31,031 nucleotides of DNA from a virus: positions 1 to 31,031 of the IMG/VR virus record IMGVR_UViG_3300017742_000062, one strand, 5' to 3'. Within the stretch, counting starts at the first letter, position 1; the number at the start of each line of letters is the position of its first letter. A program made the position numbers and the translations under genes. Of this stretch, positions 28,014-31,031 are shown in pieces. The notes beneath the pieces were generated by a model. That model saw nothing but the letters and a program-made list of their open reading frames with translations. It was not told where the DNA came from and did no database searches.

Positions 28014-28436
28014 ATGCAGAAAGAAGTATTTGAAATCTTCGAGGATTTCACTAAACTCAAAGCACGGAAAGATAAAATTACTTTCCTAAGAGAACAAGGG
28101 AATGAAGTCCCTGCCATTAAAGACATAGTCCGAGGTGCATTCGACACCCGACTAAAGTTTGTCTTACCCGTAGGTAAACCACCTTACTCCCCAAACAGAC
28201 CTGAGTCTGTACCATCATCACTGAGAAAACTGCACAAACAGTTCGGTGACTATGTGGAAGGTGCAAGGTCATCCGCAATGGGTCAAATCAGACTAGAAAC
28301 AAGATTCATCCAACTATTAGAAAGTATCCATGCAGAGGATGCTCTAATCGTTCTGGATATGGTGGCAAAGAAACCACCAGTAAAAGGATTGACAAAGAAA
28401 ATAGTGGAGGAGGCTTTTCCAAACCTATTGACTTGA
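28014..28436 (+). CDS. DUF6433-like conserved protein
   Basis: A 140-residue protein with the layout of a family common in T4-like phages: E-I-F-E-D-F-T-K-L-K-A-R-K-D-K-I-T-F-L, V-R-G-A-F-D-T-R-L-K-F-V-L-P-V-G-K-P-P-Y, F-I-Q-L-L-E-S-I-H-A-E-D-A, and a C-terminal V-K-G-L-T-K-K-I-V-E-E-A-F-P. The P-P-Y and G-L-T-K-K blocks are the most conserved. The family name is from memory. RBS AAGAGGA. The function is unknown; neighbours suggest an early or middle regulatory role. Confidence 0.75.
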   Translation: MQKEVFEIFEDFTKLKARKDKITFLREQGNEVPAIKDIVRGAFDTRLKFVLPVGKPPYSPNRPESVPSSLRKLHKQFGDYVEGARSSAMGQIRLETRFIQLLESIHAEDALIVLDMVAKKPPVKGLTKKIVEEAFPNLLT

Positions 28437-28441
28437 TATTT

Positions 28442-28450
28442 TGTTATGTT
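28442..28450 (+). promoter_or_regulatory. Possible extended -10 promoter
   Basis: TGTTATGTT resembles the extended -10 of the 27736 promoter (TGTTATGAT) and lies about 40 bp before the 28489 gene. A TTGACT (28428-28433) and a TTGATA (28433-28438) are present but not at 17 bp, so the promoter is weakly supported. Confidence 0.3.
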
Positions 28451-28488
28451 GTTACGTAAACTCACAACAGCAACCGTAAGGAGCAAAT

Positions 28489-28665
28489 ATGCCAAGAAAC
28501 CAAATAGAACGATTAAAGAGTGACAGTCGAGAACTTGATAACTATATCCACCGTCTCAAGAAAAAAGGACGAGACAACCTTGCTCATAAGTTATCGATTA
28601 AAAAATCATTCTTAAATCAGACTATTACCGAGTACGAAAATCTGGACACTCAAATTCTAGCATAA
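28489..28665 (+). CDS. Small basic protein, 58 aa
   Basis: A 58-residue basic protein (MPRNQIERLKSDSRELDNYI ... then H-R-L-K-K-K-G-R-D-N-L-A-H-K-L and S-I-K-K-S-F-L-N-Q-T-I-T-E-Y) with a TAAGGAG ribosome binding site. Predicted helix-turn-helix-like pair of helices, but no firm DNA-binding motif. It is followed by a terminator-like hairpin. Function unknown. Confidence 0.65.
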   Translation: MPRNQIERLKSDSRELDNYIHRLKKKGRDNLAHKLSIKKSFLNQTITEYENLDTQILA

Positions 28666-28690
28666 CTAAGGTAGGTGGTCAAAATCTCGT

Positions 28691-28712
28691 AGGGGGTGCT
28701 TAGGCACCCTCT
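28691..28712 (+). terminator. Terminator-like hairpin
   Basis: AGGGGGTGC (28691-28699) pairs with GCACCCTCT (28704-28712) around a TTAG loop. Only a weak pyrimidine tract (CTTCGTC) follows, not a T-run, so it is either an imperfect terminator ending the small-gene array or an RNA-stabilising hairpin before panD. Confidence 0.55.
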
Positions 28713-28736
28713 TCGTCAATTGGAATTATTATTATT

Positions 28737-29075
28737 ATGACAATAACAATGCTGAAATCTAAAATCCATGGTGCAAAAGTGACTGAGTGTGATTTGCATT
28801 ATGAAGGGTCAATCAAAATTGACCGTTTCTGGATGAAAAAAGTCGGAATCCTTCCCAACGAACAAGTAGATGTTGTTAACCTAAATACAGGTGGACGATG
28901 GACTACTTATGCTATCGAAGGAGAAACATGGCAAATTGGTGTCAATGGTGCGGGTGCAAGATTAGCTGTACCTGAAGATGAACTAATCATCATGGCATAC
29001 TGTCAAGTTTCTACCCTGAGAGCAAGAACTCTATCCCCCAAAATATTAATAAACAAAGAGATGTATAAAATCTGA
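28737..29075 (+). CDS. panD: Aspartate 1-decarboxylase (pyruvoyl enzyme)
   Basis: A 112-residue homologue of PanD, which makes beta-alanine from L-aspartate for pantothenate and CoA. Its self-processing site is intact: H-Y-E-G24-S25 with cleavage before Ser25 to give the pyruvoyl group, at the same numbering as E. coli. K9, H11, R54 and Y58 (G-R-W-T-T-Y-A-I) also match E. coli positions, and V-N-G-A-G-A follows. It is shorter than E. coli PanD (126) at the C-terminus. All active-site residues being present suggests a working auxiliary metabolic gene. It overlaps the 29075 gene (TGATG). Confidence 0.85.
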   Translation: MTITMLKSKIHGAKVTECDLHYEGSIKIDRFWMKKVGILPNEQVDVVNLNTGGRWTTYAIEGETWQIGVNGAGARLAVPEDELIIMAYCQVSTLRARTLSPKILINKEMYKI

Positions 29076-29320
29076 TGCCCCTATATACAGTAGTAAATGA
29101 AAAAACTGGAGAAACAGAGGACTGTTTTTGTTCTTATGTACGTCTCCAAAAAAGATTAAAAGAACTAGGTTCTGATTGGAAACAACAGATTGGCGCTCCC
29201 GCATTAATAAGTGGTACTGGTAATGTTGTTAACAAAACAAGTAGTGATTGGAAAGACCACTTGAAGAATATCGAGAAAGGTGCTGGCGGTAAACGACAAG
29301 GGGTAGATTTTAAAAGATGA
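29075..29320 (+). CDS. Conserved small protein before phoH
   Basis: An 81-residue protein: MPLYTVVNEKTGETEDCFCS, then R-L-Q-K-R-L-K-E-L-G, then W-K-Q-Q-I-G-A-P-A-L-I-S-G-T-G and T-S-S-D-W-K-D-H-L-K-N-I-E-K. It resembles FmdB-like zinc-ribbon regulators of marine phages that have lost the cysteines; only C-F-C remains. I recall a counterpart near phoH in several T4-like cyanophages. Overlaps its neighbours at both ends. Function unknown. Confidence 0.7.
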   Translation: MPLYTVVNEKTGETEDCFCSYVRLQKRLKELGSDWKQQIGAPALISGTGNVVNKTSSDWKDHLKNIEKGAGGKRQGVDFKR

Positions 29321-30003
29321 CAATGAAGCGTCTCAAGATAGACCATTTGATGACATACGATGCAATAACATCCAATCAACAAATTGCATATGAATCTTGG
29401 AAAGACGGAGACCATTTAGTTCTCTGCGGTTCTGCGGGTACTGGTAAGACCTTTGTTGGTATGTATCTTGCACTACAGGATGTCCTTGATAAATCTTATG
29501 AACAGGATAAACTTGTTATTGTAAGAAGTGTTGTTCCTACCAGAGAAATGGGTTATTTGCCTGGCAGTGTTGAAGAAAAGATTGATGCCTATGTTGCACC
29601 CTATAAATCAATTGCAACTGAACTCTTCAATGAGAAGATGGCATATGAGAATTTAGAACAACAAGGAATTATTGAGTTTGTATCAACATCGTTTATACGT
29701 GGTACAACTCTAGATAACTGTGTGGTATTGGTTGATGAGATGCAGAATCTTACCTTCCACGAACTAGACAGTATCATTACAAGGGTGGGTAAGAATAGTC
29801 GTATTATCTTCTCTGGTGATTATTATCAGTCTGACCTGAAGTCCAGTTCAGATAAAAAGGGTATTCTTGACTTCATGAATATTATGGAAGTCATGAATAA
29901 TTTTACAACTATAGAATATGGATGGGCAGACATCGTCCGTTCAGACTTTGTTAGAGACTATATAATGACAAAGGAGATGGTTGAAAGAGGAAACATAAAA
30001 TGA
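29317..30003 (+). CDS. phoH: PhoH-like ATPase
   Basis: A 228-residue P-loop ATPase of the PhoH family. Walker A G-S-A-G-T-G-K-T (38-45), Walker B C-V-V-L-V-D-E-M-Q-N, a G-Y-L-P-G-S-V-E-E-K-I-D block (about 80-91) and the G-D-Y-Y-Q-S-D sensor region are in family order. It belongs to the helicase superfamily 1-like core; the phage role is unclear, often discussed as phosphate-linked but not proved. It is the single-domain form without a PIN domain. The start ATG 29317 overlaps the previous stop; ATG 29323 is an alternative. Confidence 0.9.
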   Translation: MTMKRLKIDHLMTYDAITSNQQIAYESWKDGDHLVLCGSAGTGKTFVGMYLALQDVLDKSYEQDKLVIVRSVVPTREMGYLPGSVEEKIDAYVAPYKSIATELFNEKMAYENLEQQGIIEFVSTSFIRGTTLDNCVVLVDEMQNLTFHELDSIITRVGKNSRIIFSGDYYQSDLKSSSDKKGILDFMNIMEVMNNFTTIEYGWADIVRSDFVRDYIMTKEMVERGNIK

Positions 30004-30464
30004 AATTAAGTAAAAATTTTACACTCAATGAGTTTACTAAGTCTATGACTGCAACTCGTTTGGGTATCGATAACACTCCCCAAGACGAACATCTAGAAGC
30101 TGCAAAGGAATTGTTTGAGAACTGTGTACAGAAAGTTCGGGAACACTGGGGTATCACACGTATTAGTTCGGGATATAGAAGTCCCGCATTAAATAAAGCA
30201 ATTGGTGGTTCTACTAGGTCACAACACAGTAAAGGTCAAGCAGTTGACTTTGAATGTGATGGAACAGACAATCTAGAAGTCGCAAAATGGATTAGAGATA
30301 ATCTAGACTTTGACCAAGTTATCTCTGAGTTCTATGTAGAAGGTGACCCAACGTCTGGTTGGATTCATCTATCTTACGTAAATCCTGAAGAGAATCGTAA
30401 CAGGTGTTTGACTGCAAAACGTGTAGATGGTAAAGTCCAATATAGTGTTGGATTACCTGAGTGA
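30000..30464 (+). CDS. M15-family peptidase, probable endolysin
   Basis: A 154-residue single-domain D-Ala-type peptidase. Zinc ligands are visible in S-S-G-Y-R-S-P-A-L-N ... S-Q-H76-S-K-G-Q-A-V-D83-F and W-I-H123-L-S-Y, the order H, D, H of peptidase M15 (VanY/L5-type). Such enzymes cut peptidoglycan cross-links or stem peptides, so a lysis endolysin is the likely role; a tail-associated lysin is possible. It overlaps phoH by 4 bp (ATGA). The candidate holin is at 20641, separate from this gene. Confidence 0.85.
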   Translation: MKLSKNFTLNEFTKSMTATRLGIDNTPQDEHLEAAKELFENCVQKVREHWGITRISSGYRSPALNKAIGGSTRSQHSKGQAVDFECDGTDNLEVAKWIRDNLDFDQVISEFYVEGDPTSGWIHLSYVNPEENRNRCLTAKRVDGKVQYSVGLPE

Positions 30465-31031
30465 ATTTAATATTCCAGTACATGATAACAAACGAGGAGA
30501 CGGAAAAACGAGCTCCTGTCCCACAATATCCTCAAGGTACTAGGTCTGAATTATATCGTGTAACTGGTGATTTATCTGCAAAGTCGTTTCAAATCTATGC
30601 AGATAAGATTGGATGCAAACACCAATATTCTACTAAACAAGTGTACACCAAACACTTTGAAGGGTCAACCGTTCTTTTATTTGAATGTCTAAGAATCATC
30701 TTTGACCCTATTTACGACCAATTTGAGAAGATTGCGTTTATTGATACCGACATAATCTGTAATACTGAAGAGAACATCTTTGACCAATGCGGTGAGTATG
30801 AGGTAACAGGTGTCTTAGAATCAGAGATTAAAACATCTAAAGGTGGTGGATATAATACTTGGGATTACAATGATAAAACAAAAAAGTCCTTAATAACTAA
30901 GTATGAACGCAATGGTATCCCTATTGTCCCTACAAAACCCCCACATCGTGCTTCTTGCGTTACAACATTCAATACTGGTGTGTTGGTGTGGACTAAACAA
31001 GCACGTCTCAAAGCACGTAGGGAGTTTGACC
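30461..31031 (+). CDS. Putative glycosyltransferase, 3' end outside window
   Basis: The frame is open from a GTG at 30461 (overlapping the previous stop) or ATG at 30482 to the right edge, giving at least 183 residues. F-E-K-I-A-F-I-D-T-D-I-I-C-N-T-E-E-N-I contains the D-x-D motif of GT-A (GT8-like) glycosyltransferases, which holds a nucleotide-sugar metal ion. Later F-N-T-G-V-L-V-W also fits this family (the N-T-G-V strand). No strong ribosome binding site marks either start. It may glycosylate a phage or host component. The C-terminus is not seen. Confidence 0.7.
   Translation, partial: MNLIFQYMITNEETEKRAPVPQYPQGTRSELYRVTGDLSAKSFQIYADKIGCKHQYSTKQVYTKHFEGSTVLLFECLRIIFDPIYDQFEKIAFIDTDIICNTEENIFDQCGEYEVTGVLESEIKTSKGGGYNTWDYNDKTKKSLITKYERNGIPIVPTKPPHRASCVTTFNTGVLVWTKQARLKARREFD

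Noticed and set aside
1-31031. tRNA genes, CRISPR arrays, insertion sequences, attachment sites
   Set aside because: No tRNA-type T-loop (GTTCGANNCC), no repeat-spacer array, no transposase and no flanking inverted repeats were seen.

Overview
The window is a stretch of a T4-like marine myovirus (contractile-tail phage). The evidence is a gene set typical of ocean T4-like phages: NrdA/NrdB, PhoH, a PD-(D/E)XK exonuclease, a GIY-YIG-like protein, and DUF932, DUF5824, DUF5872 and DUF6433-type proteins. Nearly every gene lies on the + strand, head to tail, with ATGA, TAATG or GTGA overlaps. Two phage-type promoter classes are visible: sigma70-like early promoters (TTGACA, 17 bp, TATAAT, mostly with an extended -10) and T4-type late boxes (TATAAATA). 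GC looks to be about 38-40% by eye. No photosynthesis genes, tRNAs, CRISPR arrays or insertion sequences were seen. The host cannot be fixed from this sequence.

Layout. (1) 1-5380: early or middle genes: small unknown proteins, DUF932, an ATP-grasp ligase, two neighbouring zinc peptidases, a small membrane protein and an exonuclease. (2) 5376-15457: a late block starting at a TATAAATA box. Its proteins mostly begin with a short MK-x-F-like peptide ending in (L/I)-x-E, which resembles the T4 gp21-protease head-targeting peptide. The block includes a possible nuclease, a ligase-type nucleotidyltransferase, an NMNAT-like nucleotidylyltransferase, an HNH-DUF5872 protein and highly charged core-like proteins. 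A cupin and a possible sulfotransferase are embedded in it. (3) 15468-19861: metabolic or modification genes: fatty-acid desaturase, a degenerate ANL adenylation-like protein, DUF7207-like, two YkgJ cysteine-cluster proteins and an asparagine-synthetase-like amide ligase. (4) 19880-21102: a late promoter placed so that its mRNA would be leaderless, two small conserved proteins and a holin. (5) 21104-24321: the ribonucleotide reductase operon, with glutaredoxin built into NrdA and a tiny zinc-ribbon gene. (6) 24336-26752: GIY-YIG-like protein, an intact ANL adenylation domain and an SGNH-like hydrolase. (7) 26760-28712: a dense array of very small early genes with consensus promoters. (8) 28737-31031: PanD, PhoH, an M15 peptidase and the start of a glycosyltransferase.

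The two most interesting ideas are inferences. First, the 5.4-14.8 kb block may encode a set of DNA/RNA- and nucleotide-processing enzymes packaged in the head and injected with the genome. Second, the ANL domains, Cys-less asparagine-synthetase-like ligase, YkgJ proteins, desaturase, SGNH hydrolase, ATP-grasp ligase and PanD may form a phage-borne acyl/amide-bond chemistry that modifies the host or makes a small molecule. The sequence also completely lacks GATC and appears to lack GGWCC, which points to restriction-site avoidance.
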